Source: Perognathus longimembris pacificus
Taxonomy: Eukaryota; Chordata; Mammalia; Rodentia; Heteromyidae
Reading direction: 5' to 3'
Length of the DNA: 64,000 nt
Assembly (NCBI RefSeq): GCF_023159225.1
Contig: NC_063171.1
Span: 930,001 to 994,000 of the forward strand
Made by a program: the position numbers and the translations under genes. Shown here piece by piece: positions 1-11,920 of this stretch. The notes beneath the pieces are model-generated. The model had not been told where the DNA came from. It saw only the letters and a program-made list of their open reading frames with translations, and made no database searches. Numbering within the stretch: position 1 is the stretch's first letter; each line of letters starts with the position of its first letter.

Positions 1-904
1 GTTATGATTTATCATTTTTGGGATTTGAAATGAATTCTATTAAGTTAAGGCTTTTAGCTGTCTTGAAGTTAAAACAACAAATAAGCCATAGTTGGTGACT
101 TTTTATTTCCTACACTTGAATCCTTCTTTCCCTGTAACACTTAAAATATCCAAAATTTGCCAAGAAATATTTCATCAAGTCCATTATTCTCTTATAGAAT
201 ATGTCCTTGGTGTTTAACCACACTGGGAAATACCTGTGGGACATAAAAAAGCAAACATTTATAGGGTTCCAAAAAGACTTCAATAAATATTTATGAGTCC
301 TAACATCCTTAGGAAAAGATAGTACAATCTTCTTCATGATGTATATGCTTCAACCTAATTCTTAGTCATTACTTCTAGAAATACTACTTTATATTTAGTG
401 GATCCTTTGATGTTTATTTAGTAAAAAGATTTCTACTTAAGTCACATATCCTTTATGTCTCTAAAAGAATTGCTCTTTTTTCCCCCAGCTTTTACTCAAC
501 TTCAGTGCAAAGATTGGAAAAGATATTCGAAATAAGCGAAAATCAATAAAGGTTTTAGAGAAAGTATAGTTAATGTTGAAGCAATAGGATATTGTTTATT
601 TATCTTAGTGACAGCTTGATGGTGTTCTTTATCTTTAGCCCAGGAAGACTACCATAATAACCCATCACGGTCACATATTAACTAAAAACATTTGTGAGTT
701 CTCTAGTAAACTTGACTTCTTTCCTTTGCCATTTGCTGTCCTTTTCACCTAAGACACATGACCTATATTATAGTTATTGCAGCTGAATGTAACATGATAG
801 CCTGCAACTCCATATACATTTCATTGAGTACAGCAATAGATGGAGTGCTCAACCCTGTAAGAGGGACAGACACACAAAAAGGAAAGCATCATTCCAGAAT
901 GTTT
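1..904. other. Unique AT-rich DNA, no gene seen
   Basis: No recognisable repeat, exon or RNA gene. Short open frames on both strands lack any family resemblance and are at chance length for AT-rich DNA. Confidence 0.6.
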
Positions 905-1100
905 TTAAGAGAGCAGATTAAGGAAACAGACTGCTTAAATTTGAATTCTGGATTTGATTCTTATTAGGTTCATGACCTTGTCCAAGTTCCTTAACTCTCT
1001 CATAAACAGGATTTTTAGGCAAACTTGTTTCACAGAGGATTTAAGAAGGTAAAGGATGATATCCAAGCACATAGTCTTTTCATATGCTCTTTAAAATATG
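905..1100 (+). repeat. MIR (ancient tRNA-derived SINE), degraded
   Basis: The order of segments matches the MIR core. A 'gaattctggatttgattc' stretch stands where MIR has its B-box region. It is followed by 'catgaccttgtccaagttccttaactctct', a match to the MIR 'gaccttgggcaagttacttaacctctct' core, then a degraded 'taaacagg' and 'ggatttaag' 3' part. No TSD remains, as expected for a pre-rodent element. Confidence 0.6.
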
Positions 1101-3060
1101 TATTAAGTGTTTAAATGATTACAAAAGCAGCATCTGGCAATGTTAGATTTCGAGGTGTAAACAAATTTCTATGTGGGGGCAGGTAGAAGACACCATTTCT
1201 GCCTGGAGGTTATAAACTCAGGGAAGATATTTCAGAGTTTTCCCAAGAGCTTAGTAACAGTCAACGGAGAGGCGTACAGGAGGTGAGGAGGCCTGTGGGA
1301 CAGTACATATCAAGATAATGACAAGAAAAGAATCCTATCCCATAAAATGGCATGATACATTCATGGAAAGGACAAGGGGGTTGGCATAATTCTGTAAAGT
1401 TACCATCACAAAGTAGGACACACTGGGTAGTTTAGGGAAGACTTTATTGTGTCATAATTCTGCAAGCTATGAGTGTAAGGTGAGGTGTTGTCAGGGAGGT
1501 CATGCTCTTTTGAAGCATAGGAATCCTTTCTTCCTTCTTAGTGTCTGGTGATTTTCCAACAGCCTCTGACGTTTCTTCATGTATAAAGTTCACACTAACC
1601 CAACATCTTCTTAGTGTGCTCTTGCTGTATCTCTCCATTTTCTTACATAAGCATCTCTATGAGTTTGGTTTCCCTTTATATAAGGATATCAAGCATATTA
1701 TATTCTAGTCTGTTGTAATAGACCTTAATCTAACAATGGTCAGCCTGTTTCCAAACAAGGTTACTTTCTGAGGCAGTGGAAGTTAGAATTCAAACATGCT
1801 TTTGGGAAAGTATAATTTAAACATAAAAGTCTTTTTTGAGTATAAGACTCTGAAAGAAATAAGTAAACAAGGATAGAATAAAAAGTTACATGGTGGAATT
1901 CAGACTTTTATTTTGCAGAAAATAAGAAGAAAACATATTTTACTGAGCTGAACAATTAAATCAGATCTACATTCTCATAAACACGTTAGTGGGCAGTGTA
2001 AGGCTGCACTGGTCCATGGAGAGCCTGGGAGGACACCGCGGATGAGTGTGAGTACTGCTCATAAGAAAGCTGAGGGCCCATGCTGGAGGGGAGCCCAGAA
2101 CCAGAGTCAGAAAGAACAGATAGAGGAAAGCCTTGCCCAGAAGAACAGACTGAGCAAGTGGGAAGGCCTGAGTTGGAACACCAGGACTGCCATTTTTAAA
2201 AAGAACTTGATGGCCAAAGAACTCTAAATTATAGAAAGTTCTAAAAGTTAGAAATGGAGTCACAGTGCTATCCTTATCCCAATCTTCCAGGTTCTAGATG
2301 GTCCAGAGTTATATTTCTAATTTGATCCAAAGTATCCTAGAGGCTAAGTAACAGTGGAAGATACATCCTTAGGAACCCTTAGGCCCACAACCAGCCTGAG
2401 AAACCGCTAGTTTGGTGTTTTGTGGCTTATGCAGTGTGATGGCCAGAAGATCTCTCTCAGTGCAGGCAAAGGAGAGCCACACCAGTGGCAAAGACCATGC
2501 AGTGAGGAGAAAGTCAGCCTCTGGGCTACGTTACTGTTTTGTTCTTGCTTTTCTGTCCCGAGTCTTCTGCTACAAGTTGTACCAAGATTCGGGAGGTTTG
2601 TCTCCTACCTTGTACATATGAAGAGAATGCCAGAGGGGAGCACTCCGAAACACATTCCTGGAGCACCAGTCTTTGACTGAGTTTCTCCAGACTCTTTGTC
2701 CCTCTGAACCCAACCACTTGTCCCCTCCACACACTTTCTAGTTACCTTTATGTCTCAAATATCCAGGCAGATCCTGCAGTGTAGTGAAATGGATGACATT
2801 TTTGTTTGGAAAAGACTCCAACAGGAGTTTTTCAAAAGCCAACAATAAATAATTATGTTTTCTTACTCATTTTCTACTTAAGAGATGTCTTACATTAAGG
2901 TATGTGAGGATAGGGGCATTCAAGCCCAGTCAGTCTTGAAAAGCACCCAGAGCACCCCTCTCCCTGCTTCCTCATGTAAAAACAGAGGGTGCTAAGGAGT
3001 ATAGCGATGAGGGAGTTTAATGATGAGATACACACACACACACTCACATACACACATGTG
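1101..3060. other. Unique DNA, no gene seen
   Basis: No recognisable repeat family. The minus strand at about 1890-2260 reads like a generic transcript 3' end (an AATAAA complement at 1907-1912 behind a 98-codon frame), but no family or splice structure supports an exon. A short CA-rich patch lies at 3030-3055. Confidence 0.5.
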
Positions 3061-3280
3061 CAACAGTGGCTCATGCCTGCAATCCTTGCTACTGTGGAAG
3101 CTGAGATCCAAGGATCATGGTTCAAAGCCAGCCAAGTGCATCAGAAAAGTCTGAGACTCCTATCTCCAATGAACCACTAAATAGCCAGAAGTAGAGCTGC
3201 AGCTTGAATGGTAGAGCACAAGCTTTGAACTAAAAATGAAAGGATAGCCCTTAGGCCCTAAGTTCAAGCCCTCATACAGA
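3061..3280 (+). repeat. B1/Geo composite SINE, diverged
   Basis: The left arm has the 7SL/Alu-like core (tggctcatgcctgcaatcc, then a gct-act-gaagctgag block) and 'ggttcaaagccagcc'. The right arm has 'gccagaagtagagctg' and 'gtagagcacaag', then 'aagttcaagccc' (B-box-like). It is a dimer of a B1-type arm and the tRNA-like arm also found in IDL-Geo. It runs directly into a CA microsatellite on its 3' side. Confidence 0.8.
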
Positions 3281-3295
3281 GCACACGCGCACACA

Positions 3296-3335
<40 letters not shown>
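3281..3335 (+). repeat. (CA)n microsatellite at SINE 3' end
   Basis: About 50 bp of almost uninterrupted CA dinucleotides immediately after the B1/Geo SINE. Confidence 0.95.
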
Positions 3336-3337
<2 letters not shown>

Positions 3338-3646
3338 ATCATTGCCCCATCTAGCATGAAACATTATGGTTGAAATGAAGATGTGGAACATTAAATATTT
3401 CTGTGATGCACTTGGTTATCTAGATTCTCTACCTTCAGTAAGAGTGATGATTTCAAAAAATGATCATTGAAACATAGATAAATATTTCTCCTAGATCAGT
3501 TAAAAATAGATGAAATCATTGTGGAACCCTTCCTGAATTTGCTTGGTTTAAATGGGTTGTTTCTGTTAAGTAGAAATATGGAGGAAACTCTTAAAAAACA
3601 GAATAGATTTAACGTCCATTTGAGAACCAGTCCCTCAAGATTATGT
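3336..3646. other. Unique DNA
   Basis: Nothing recognised. Its right end carries the left TSD of the following L1. Confidence 0.5.
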
Positions 3647-3663
3647 GAAAATGTTTTATTCTT

Positions 3664-5257
3664 TTTTTTTTCAAATTTTTCTTATCAAACTGATGTACAG
3701 AGAGGTTACAGTTTCATACGTTAGGCATTGGATACATTTCTTGTACTGTTCATTACCTTGTCCCTCATACCCCCCTCCCCCCTCCCCCTTTCCCTTCCCC
3801 CCCGAGGTGTTCAGTTCACTTACACCAAACAGTTTTGCAAGTATTGCTTTTGTAGTTGTTTGTCTTTTTTTACCCTGTGTCTCTCAATTTTGGTATTCCC
3901 TTTCAATTTCCTAGTTCCAATACCAGTATACATGGTTTCCAATATACTCAGATAAGATTACAGAGATAGTGTAGGTACAACCACAGGAAGGTGATACAAG
4001 AACATCATCAATAATAGAAGCTACAGATACACATGGGACGTTGAAAGTAGTTACAACTGTGATATAACAATTGTCTCTATAACATGGAGTTCATTTCACT
4101 TAGCATCATCTTATGTGTTCATAAGGGTATAGCTATTGGGCCTTGTGATGCTCTGCTATGACTTGCCTACACCTGTACTAATTATTCCCAATAAGGGAGA
4201 CCATAGAGTCCATGTTTCTTTGGGTCTGGCTCACTTCACTTAGTATAATTTTTTCCAAGTCCTTCCATTTCCTTACAAATAGGACAATGTCATTCTTTCT
4301 GATAGAGGCATAAAATTCCATTGTGTATATGTACCACATTTTCCTGATCCATTCGTCTACTGAGGGGCATCTGGGTTGGTTCCAGATTCTCGCTATGACA
4401 AATTGTGCTGCTATGAACATTGTTGTGCTGGTGGCATTACTGTGATTTTGTTTGTGGTCTTTTGGGTAGATACCCAAAAGTGGGGCTGCTGGGTCATAGG
4501 GGAGTTCTATGTTTAGCCTTCTGAGGAATCTCCATACTGCTTGCCAGAGTGGCTGAACCAGTTTTCATTCCCACCAACAATGAAGTAGGGTTCCCTTTTG
4601 GCCACATCCCCTCCAACAATTATTGTTAGTTTTCTTGATATATGATATTCTTACTGGGGTGAGATGGAATCTCAATGTTGTTTTGATTTGCATTTCTTTT
4701 ATGGCCAGTGATGTAGAGCATTTTTTCATATGTCTCTTGGCCATTCTCACTTCCTCATCAGAGAAGTCTCTTTGTAAGTCTTAAGCCCACTTGATGAGGG
4801 GGCTATTGCGGTTTTGTTTTGGAAGAAGGTAATTTTTTTAGTTCTGCATATATTTTAGATATGAGGCCTTTGTCCGTTGAATGGCCGGTAAAGATCTTCT
4901 CCCAGTCTGTGGGCTTTCTGTTTATCTTGCGAGCTATGTCCTTTGCTATGCAGAAGCTCTGCAGTTTGATGCAGTCTCATTTGTCCAACCTTTCTTTGAT
5001 TTGTATCCTTTCTGGGTCTTTGTTAAGGAAGTTCCATCCTGTGCCAAGGAGCCCAAGTGTTTCTCCTATTCCTTCCTTTAGTGTTTTCAGGGTGTTTGTT
5101 TTGATTTCGAGGTCTTTAATCCATTTGGAATTGATTTTGGTGCAGGGTGATATATAAGGATCTAGTTTTAGTTTGTTGCATGTGTTGAGCCAGTTTTGCC
5201 AGCACCATTTGTTAAAGAGGCTATCTTTCTTCCATACTATTGTTTTAGCTCCTTTAT
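3664..5257 (-). mobile_element. 5'-truncated LINE-1 (ORF2 C-terminus plus 3' UTR)
   Basis: Read on the minus strand, the frame at about 5336-4977 contains 'KINSKWIKDLEI' and 'LFNKWCWQNW', typical of the L1 ORF2 C-terminal region. Frames at 4750-4565 ('[17 protein letters not shown]') and 4477-4178 ('MFIAAQFVIARIWNQP', 'KMWYIYTMEFYASIRKND') continue it. The pieces lie in different frames with stops between them, so ORF2 is broken. A 3' UTR with a G-rich tract (C-rich on plus, 3771-3801) and a poly-A tail (poly-T, 3662-3671) follow. Flanking direct repeats of 17 bp with one mismatch (3647-3663 and 5258-5274) mark one target-primed insertion. The reverse transcriptase and endonuclease domains are absent. 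Confidence 0.95.
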
Positions 5258-5274
5258 GAAAGTGTTTTATTCTT

Positions 5275-5840
5275 ACATTCAATTCTTTAAAACCCAAGCT
5301 CCTTATCAGAAAGAAAGCTATTGTTTTAAATCTCATAAGGATGTTCCCAAATTGCCTCAGTTGGTAAATTATTCATATAAGGCAAAAGCTTTTAAACAGA
5401 TTTGACAAGACAACTTCTTTAGCGAAGTCATTAAGATAAGAGACCTCAGCAGGGAGGAAGTTTTTCAGATTAGACACAAAGCTGATCTGTGTGAACAGGT
5501 TTTTCCCATCCTTCATCTTCCCTCCCTTACTGCCTTGCTGTTTGTTTGTTTTTTTTCCCTCTAGGTGTCTTTAGCTAAATGTCATTCAATATAACAAATC
5601 ACCACTTTGCCACAAGTAATGTCGGTTTCTAAGAGTGTGCTAAACCATTTTTACTTGCAGTATTATAAAACATTCAACATGGAAATGTAGCCTGAAAAAA
5701 AAATATATATATATATATTTCTTCCCAGTTCAGAGGTGCTTTTAGAGACTGTGAATATTAAAAACAACATTTTTCCAAAGATGGCTATAAAGAAAGAACT
5801 GAGTTAAGATAGTGAGCAGCTCAAGATAAACACATAAATA
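5275..5840. other. Unique DNA with short (TA)n
   Basis: No gene seen. A poly-A/(TA)n patch lies at about 5694-5720. Confidence 0.5.
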
Positions 5841-6122
5841 AGAACCTCTAGCTCTTTGCCCCATCTACTGCGAAATTGAAGACCATTATCAGCAATCAGA
5901 CTGTTGACATTCCAGAGAATGTGGACATCACTTTGAAGGGATGCACCGTGATCCTGTGAAGGGCCCCCGGAAACCTGCGGAGGGATTTCAACCACATCAA
6001 CATAGAACTCAGTCTCCTTGGAAACAAAAAAAAAAAGAAAAAAGAAGAGACTTCGGGTTGACAAATGGTGGGGAAACAGAAAGGAAATGGCCACCATTCA
6101 CACTATCTGTAGTCATGTACAG

Positions 6123-6555
6123 TGTTATGCCAAGTCGCAAAACGACCACCAAGAAGGCCACCGAGACTCAGATGTTCTGAAATGCAAAAGCAAGGCAAGG
6201 CTTTATTCAAGCGAGCTGCAACTCGGGCCTCGTCCTACCCACGGACACAGCGGAGGTTAGGAGGCAGCCTCGAGCTGCGATTACACAGGGCTTATAAAGG
6301 CAAAAAACAAAGTTACAACAATCAGGTGTTCAAGCAAGCAAGATTAGGACACAGGTACAAATCTGATTGGCTCAGGGCTCGAGGCATTCTGGGGGCAGTT
6401 AGAGTTAAGCATTCCCAGTGGTTAGAGTTCTTGACCGACTGGGCCCTAATAAGCTTTTCCTGGGTTTGCTCACAGGGCCTGCTTATCTCAGGTTCACATG
6501 GTAAAGTGGGGTTCGCGTGGTAAAGTGGGGCCTGACTTCAAAATCTGGCACTTCA
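6123..6555 (-). mobile_element. Solo LTR (family A) inside RPL9 pseudogene
   Basis: A 433-bp element begins TG and ends CA and is flanked by tacag (6118-6122 and 6556-6560), interrupting RPL9 sequence that is otherwise continuous. On its own strand it has a TATA-like TTTATAA (complement at 6292-6298) and an AATAAA signal (complement 6202-6207), about 90 bp apart, as in an LTR U3-R. A second copy of the same family lies at 44988-45418 in the other orientation. No internal retroviral sequence is present, so it is a solo LTR left by LTR-LTR recombination. Confidence 0.9.
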
Positions 6556-6671
6556 TACAGAACATGATCAAGGGTGTTACACTGGGCTTCTGCTACAAGA
6601 TGTGGTCAGTGTCTGCTCACTTCCCCATCAACGTTGTTATTCAGGAGAATGGGTCTATAGTTGAAATCTGA

Positions 6672-6902
<231 letters not shown>

Positions 6903-6941
6903 TAAGATCTAAGTTAACCCATCTTCAGAAACACCATCCAG

Positions 6942-7146
6942 AGGGGCTGGGAATATGGCCTAGTGGCAAGAGTGCTTGCCTCCTACACATGAAGCTCTCG
7001 GTTCGATTCCCCAGTACCACATATATGGAAAACAGCCAGAAGGGGCGCTGTGGCTCAGGTGGCAGAGTGCTAGCCTTGAGCGGGAAGAAGCCAGGGATGG
7101 TGCTCAGGCCCTGAGTCCAAGGCCCAGGACTGGCCAAAAAAAAAAA
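6942..7146 (+). mobile_element. IDL-Geo dimeric SINE in RPL9 pseudogene 3' UTR
   Basis: The left arm is ID/tRNA-Ala-like: 'ggggctgggaatatggcctag' (A-box region) and 'ggttcgattccccag' (B box). The right arm runs from 'cagaaggggcgctgtggctc' to 'ggactggcc' with an A tail. A perfect 15-bp TSD (agaaacaccatccag at 6927-6941 and 7147-7161) and little divergence from the other copies make it a young insertion. It postdates the pseudogene. Confidence 0.96.
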
Positions 7147-7229
7147 AGAAACACCATCCAGGACAACCAGTTTGTGATACTTCAATGATGCAATAAAATA
7201 ATTCTATTGGGGAAAAAAAAGAACCTCTA

Positions 7230-8269
7230 AAAGCACTTAATTCAGTTCATTTAGACAATACTAGTGGTTGCAGAAATTTCATGCTAACAAGAAAACCTAT
7301 ATGTTACCAGTTGCTGACCCCAAAGTCCATTGGTGGCCTGAAATTCAAAAGAATTCGACACAGTTTATCTCATGGAACTTGGATGTTATGAAGTTTAAAG
7401 AAGAACCTTAATATAGAGAAAATTTATCAGCCACATATGATGCTGTCTAAGAGTGGGGGCTTGTTTTCTCTGCCATTAAAGAATTAAAAGGCCAAGTGTT
7501 TACAGCAAACAGAACAAATGTATTTGAAGGTAAAAAGAAAGCCCACAAGGAAAGTAGGAAATCTTTGAAGAAAGGGACCCCAGAGTCCGGAGTCCAAGGG
7601 AGCATCAATACACAGCTCCCCTCATATGTCCTATGGGCTTTGTGCTGGTGACTTGATGCTTGCATGTGCCACTTCAGCACTTCTTATTGATTGAACAAAA
7701 ACCAGGGTGCTATGAGAAACAGAAGCACCATGATAAAACATGTTATTGGCCGCTTGTTATAGCTGCCACTTTTTAATCCTTTTCTACTTAACACTTCCCT
7801 TCCTTTTCCTCAATTATGATATTATTTAGGAAGCAGAACACAAAATGAACTTCAAGATTTCTACCCAGCTGTTTAGAGCTTCTTCTTCATATATAATTAA
7901 TTAATCCAAATCCACACATAATTACAGGCAATTTGCATAAAACATGGTGTTAATGATTAGGTAATGCTGACCATAGAACTTTACAGCCTCAACAGTTGTT
8001 TTTTTTTTTTTTTTTTTTTTTTCTGTAACTTCAATTATTCATTCTTTGGAAAAGGCAATTCTCAAGAACTTTCAATTTTTCCTTTTTGTCCAGTGACTGA
8101 CTCAAGAAACCTACTCCAAGGAAATAATTGGAAATCAAGGCAAATAAAGAAAAAGATGTTGTGTTATATCTTGAACTGTAATCTGTACTTCAAAATTCAT
8201 ATGCTGAGACCTTCATCATTACTACCTCAAAATGTGACTTACCTGGACATAGTTATTTTTTTGTATTTG
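7230..8269. other. Unique or unclassified DNA
   Basis: No gene. The segment at about 7450-7690 has the base composition of an LTR remnant but I cannot assign it. A 23-bp poly-T run lies at 8000-8022. Confidence 0.45.
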
Positions 8270-8520
8270 CTTAATGTCTTTTTAAATGTTTTATTACTAT
8301 CTTAAAGTAGTTGTGTAATGGTGTTGCCATTCAACAAAGCAGTTTATAAATATAATGCATTTCCATCAATGTCACCCTTCTCCACATTGACCCAGCCCTC
8401 CCACCCCACCCCTCCCACCCCACCCCTCCCTTCACTTTTCTTAGTGTTATCGGGTATACATGGCTACTTGGCTGCATTCTTTCCCCTGCTTCTCCTCTGT
8501 CCTTGACCCTAGCCTTCAAG
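8270..8520 (-). repeat. Possible L1 3' UTR remnant
   Basis: 'tatcttaaagtagttgtgtaatgg' followed by a C-rich tract (8398-8430) resembles the antisense of an older L1 3' UTR. A similar arrangement occurs at 24700-25020. No coding part remains, so the call is tentative. Confidence 0.35.
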
Positions 8521-9177
8521 GTGTTTTTGTGTAAGATGGCAAAAATAACACAGGTTTGGGACAAATGTCTTATTCATTCATGACTCCTCCTATGGATACT
8601 CATTACATGGATGCAGGACCTGGAGTCTTCTGAGTTGTCAAAATCTGTCAGAGCAAAATGGCTATTGCATTTCTCCCACTTCCCTTTAAAAAGAGAAAAC
8701 GCAGTCTATTTGCCATTTCCAGGCAGAGGGATCTCTGGAGGCATATTTTACCTCAGCAGGATAAAACAGAGCAGTGGCCAGCACTGAGTTCAAGTTTCCC
8801 TCATGGGTAATTGACCACTGTCTTGGGGTTTATTATTATCTCCAGACACAGGAAGGAATTATGGTACTAGAAAGATGGCATGTCTGATTTCTCCTTCATG
8901 ATATTTTCCATTTTGGAAGAATTTTTAAGGTGTTCCTTTTATTTAACTGTCACAAAGAGTCAGTCTACATCTAAATGGAACTTAAGATAAATTTCATTGG
9001 CTTGTGATTTTTTTTAAGTTCTATTTAATTGCAAACTAAAAATAATGAGATTCTGTAGGGGATGTTGCTAATAATGGGGAAATTTGTGCATATGTGAGGC
9101 AAAGGGTGAATGAGAAATCATAATACTTTCTCCTCAGTTTTACTGTGAATCTAAAACTGCTCTAAAATAACACAATC
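8521..9177. other. Unique DNA, nothing recognised
   Basis: No repeat family, exon or RNA gene seen. Confidence 0.5.
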
Positions 9178-9773
9178 TGTTGGGCTCATTAGCCTCTCCC
9201 GGCTCGGGTACTTCCTTCTTTCTACACTCCCTTTCACGCCCTCTCCCCTAGTCACCCGACCCGCAGACATATCTAGGGTGAAACGGGGGAGTCAGCACCG
9301 ACCTGCCGTGCACGGGGCCTGGCCAAGAATGTGTGCCCACCTCCTTACCAATAGATGAAGTCAGATGTACACATGCCTCGGGGTTAGCTTCTTAGAGCAA
9401 ACTAACTTTATTGAGACAAGGACAACGGGAGATGATTCCGAGGGAAGGGGGTTGGCCAGGATTCCGATAGGCTGAGAGCTGTCACCTGATCTCCCCTTGA
9501 GCTAACGTCACTCGAGGGCGCCGAGCCAGGGCGGGGTTGGTAGGCGCCAGGCTGGCTAGAGGGTTGGGGGCTGTTTGCCGAGCTGGTTTCTCTGGATTCC
9601 GATCCAGAGAGGGTAGCTGGGCCGCATTCCCCAGGGCTGGGGGAGGGGCACCAAGCCCCTTCCATCAAGGCGAAAGACCGATCCCAACAACAATCGACTT
9701 GTGAGTGTGTGTGATGAGATTCCACATATACACACCGTTTCCCAGCTCCTCTGACTCCCTAAAGGGTGGAGCA
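9178..9773 (-). mobile_element. GC-rich solo LTR (family B)
   Basis: A block of about 595 bp, sharply more GC- and CpG-rich than its flanks, begins TGTTGGG and ends GGAGCA. On the minus strand it has an AATAAA signal (complement 9407-9412). Sharp composition change, TG...CA ends and the poly-A signal position fit an ERV LTR. I could not find a clear TSD, so the ends are approximate. The 105-codon minus-strand frame inside is a by-product of GC content. Confidence 0.65.
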
Positions 9774-9799
9774 ATATTTTGAATTCAAGGTTTCCTATT

Positions 9800-10092
9800 T
9801 TTTTGAGATATAGTGAATCAGTTTGTCAGAGTCTCAATTCAGACATAACATACCCATCATCTCATATACTATTATTTTTGCATATGTGGCATGTACACTA
9901 GTCTTCAGTAAAAGCTAGTCTTTAGTACTTTGAAGTATACAGTATATAAGTGTTAATTATAGACACCATGCAGTGCAGAAGATCTTAAAAACAAAACAAA
10001 ACTCATTAAGTGCCCTTTGTGCCCTTTGACAAATCTCCTATCATCCCCAGCCTCTGGTAACCACCATTCTACTCTTGACTTCCTTAAATTCA
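9800..10092 (-). repeat. Old L1 3' end fragment (L1M-like)
   Basis: 'cagcctctggtaaccaccattctac' and the preceding 'tagacaccatgcagtgcagaagatct' are antisense of a well-known ancient L1 3'-end motif (gatggttaccagaggctggg ...). No tail or TSD is preserved. Confidence 0.6.
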
Positions 10093-10104
10093 CCACCATG
10101 CCCC

Positions 10105-10312
10105 CAGCTCCTGCAGTACTGGGATTTGAACTCATGGCCTTAAACTTCTTGGACCTGTTTTTGTTCATGGTTTATAGTCTACCACTTGAACAACTCCTCT
10201 ATTCTGGCTTTTTGCTGGCTATTCTAAAGATGGAGTCTAACTAAACTTTTCTGCTTTGAAGGGCAATCCTTTAGATCCCAAGCTCCTGAGTAGCTAAGAT
10301 TACAGATTGAGA
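10105..10312 (-). repeat. 7SL/B1 + ID-type SINE, antisense
   Basis: It begins 'tactgggatttgaactcatgg' (antisense B-box region), continues 'tctaccacttgaacaactcc' and ends 'ctcctgagtagctaagattacag' (antisense B1/Alu core). Confidence 0.7.
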
Positions 10313-11186
10313 CATTGGTACTGAGTGATTTCTGTCTTTCTAATAAAACAGATCAGATAGGCTAGGTGTCAGTGGTTTAGAGCTGTGAATGAAAAAAAAA
10401 ATATCTGAGCACTAGCAGGGCGGTGGGGGGGGGGGTTGGGGAGGGAGGAGAAAGAGAGAGCTTGGTATCTGTATTGGTTTACGCTTTTGACATGCTACCT
10501 GGCTATTACTCTTAAATTCAATGTACGATATTGAAGTACAGTGCCAAATTGTAATTGTAATAGTCATATCTATGAAACATACTTTAAAAAATAAATTCAA
10601 AAGATTTCCATAATATGTAAAATATAGGGTAAAAAACTACATTTCAATACTGTGATACTATCGACCTGTGGCTTTTGAGGGTTTTATAACACAATAGTTT
10701 TCACTCATTTAATATTTTGATCAAACCAAAGGCAAAGATAATGACATCAAATTGCAGCAGCCAAATTATAGCATTTAGTGAGTAGCACTTAAAACCAATA
10801 GTTTTTATGTTTTTTTTTTCCCAGAGCTCTCTCTCAAAGTATATTTTTAAGTGTGTTGAGTAGAATTGGAGAAACATAGACACTAATGTTTGATTTGAAT
10901 GCGATTCATTTTTGGCCAATAGGATGTATGTAACAGATATGTCCTGCTTTTGGATAGGATTTCATATGCATGGAGAGTTAAATCTTTGACTCTGAAGTCC
11001 CTGATTCTTTGATTGTTGGAATCTGATTCAAATGTTAACAAGATCTTTATAGTTGTTGGACATGGACTGGTGTTTTCAACTGACTATAAGGATGTTTCCT
11101 AAAGATGAGTACCAGGTTTCAATGCCCAAGTTGCATCTGCACATGTTTATCATCATAGCCTGAAGTAACTACCAGCCAAAGATTAA
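10313..11186. other. Unique DNA with a short G-run
   Basis: No gene. A G9-10 run lies at about 10426-10435. A faint SINE remnant lies at 10360-10420. Confidence 0.45.
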
Positions 11187-11253
11187 TCTCTCTCTCCCTC
11201 TCTCTCTCTCTCTCAATGTGTCTCTCTCTGTCTCTCTCTCTCTTTGTGTGTGT

Positions 11254-11302
<49 letters not shown>

Positions 11303-11304
11303 TA
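11187..11304 (+). repeat. (CT)n(GT)n microsatellite
   Basis: A pyrimidine CT tract grades into a (GT)n tract directly abutting the 3' end of the antisense SINE that follows. Confidence 0.95.
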
Positions 11305-11505
11305 TACTGGGGCTTAAATTCAAGGCCTGGGTGCTGTCCCTCCTTAGGGTTTTCACTCAAGGCTTGAGCCACAGTTCCACTTGTGGATTTTTTGCTGGTG
11401 ATGAGTCATGGGCATTTCTGCCTGGGCTGGGTTTAAACTTTTATCCTCAGTTCTCAGTTTCCTCAGTAGCTAGGAGTATAGGCACAAGCTACTAGTGTCT
11501 GGCTT
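11305..11505 (-). repeat. B1/Geo composite SINE
   Basis: Antisense order: 'actggggcttaaattcaagg', 'ggcttgagccacagttccac', 'ttgctggtgatgag', then 'cctcagtagctaggagtatagg'. Confidence 0.8.
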
Positions 11506-11643
11506 AATATTTTTGAGTCCAAGAAAATAAAAAATTGAATCCTTCCAATATTGAGGAGGTCCATTCTACTTTTATTCCTGCACTGTATGTTCCATTCACA
11601 CTGGGTAGCCAAAAGATGAGGGATGTTAAGATTCTAGGGCTCA

Positions 11644-11725
11644 AGCCCAGCACTGGTGCCTCACACCCAAAATTCTAGCTGCTCAGGAGGCTGAGATCTG
11701 AGCATCATGGTTCAAAGCCAGAACA
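11644..11725 (+). repeat. B1-type left arm fragment of a SINE
   Basis: 'agcactggtgcctcacaccc' to 'ggttcaaagccag'. Only the left arm is present; the right arm and tail are missing. Confidence 0.65.
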
Positions 11726-11920
11726 GAAATAAATAACTTTGTGGTACTCACATTGTAATGGGAGACAAGCAAGTAAGCTACATTGAATGTCAGATAGTCA
11801 TAAGTATTGTGGGCCATGAAAAAGCAGAAACAGGAATGACAGAGGTAAGGTAAAACGTGACATTTACAGAATGGTCAGGAAATGAATCACCAAGATCACA
11901 TCAGTTAAACAAAGGTTTGA

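Noticed and set aside
1967..2263. 98-codon minus-strand frame with a downstream poly-A-like signal, considered as a terminal exon
   Set aside because: No protein family, no splice acceptor that stands out, and an overlapping open frame on the other strand. A generic AATAAA is common in AT-rich DNA.
4819..5157. 112-codon plus-strand frame as a gene
   Set aside because: It is the antisense strand of the L1 ORF2 region.
6942..7040. tRNA gene, from good A- and B-box matches
   Set aside because: It is the left arm of a dimeric SINE with TSD and A-tail; the cloverleaf is not intact. The same applies to the other SINE arms.
9408..9774. Overlapping 105- and 72-codon minus-strand frames as a gene
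   Set aside because: They lie wholly inside a GC-rich LTR; stop codons are rare there by composition.
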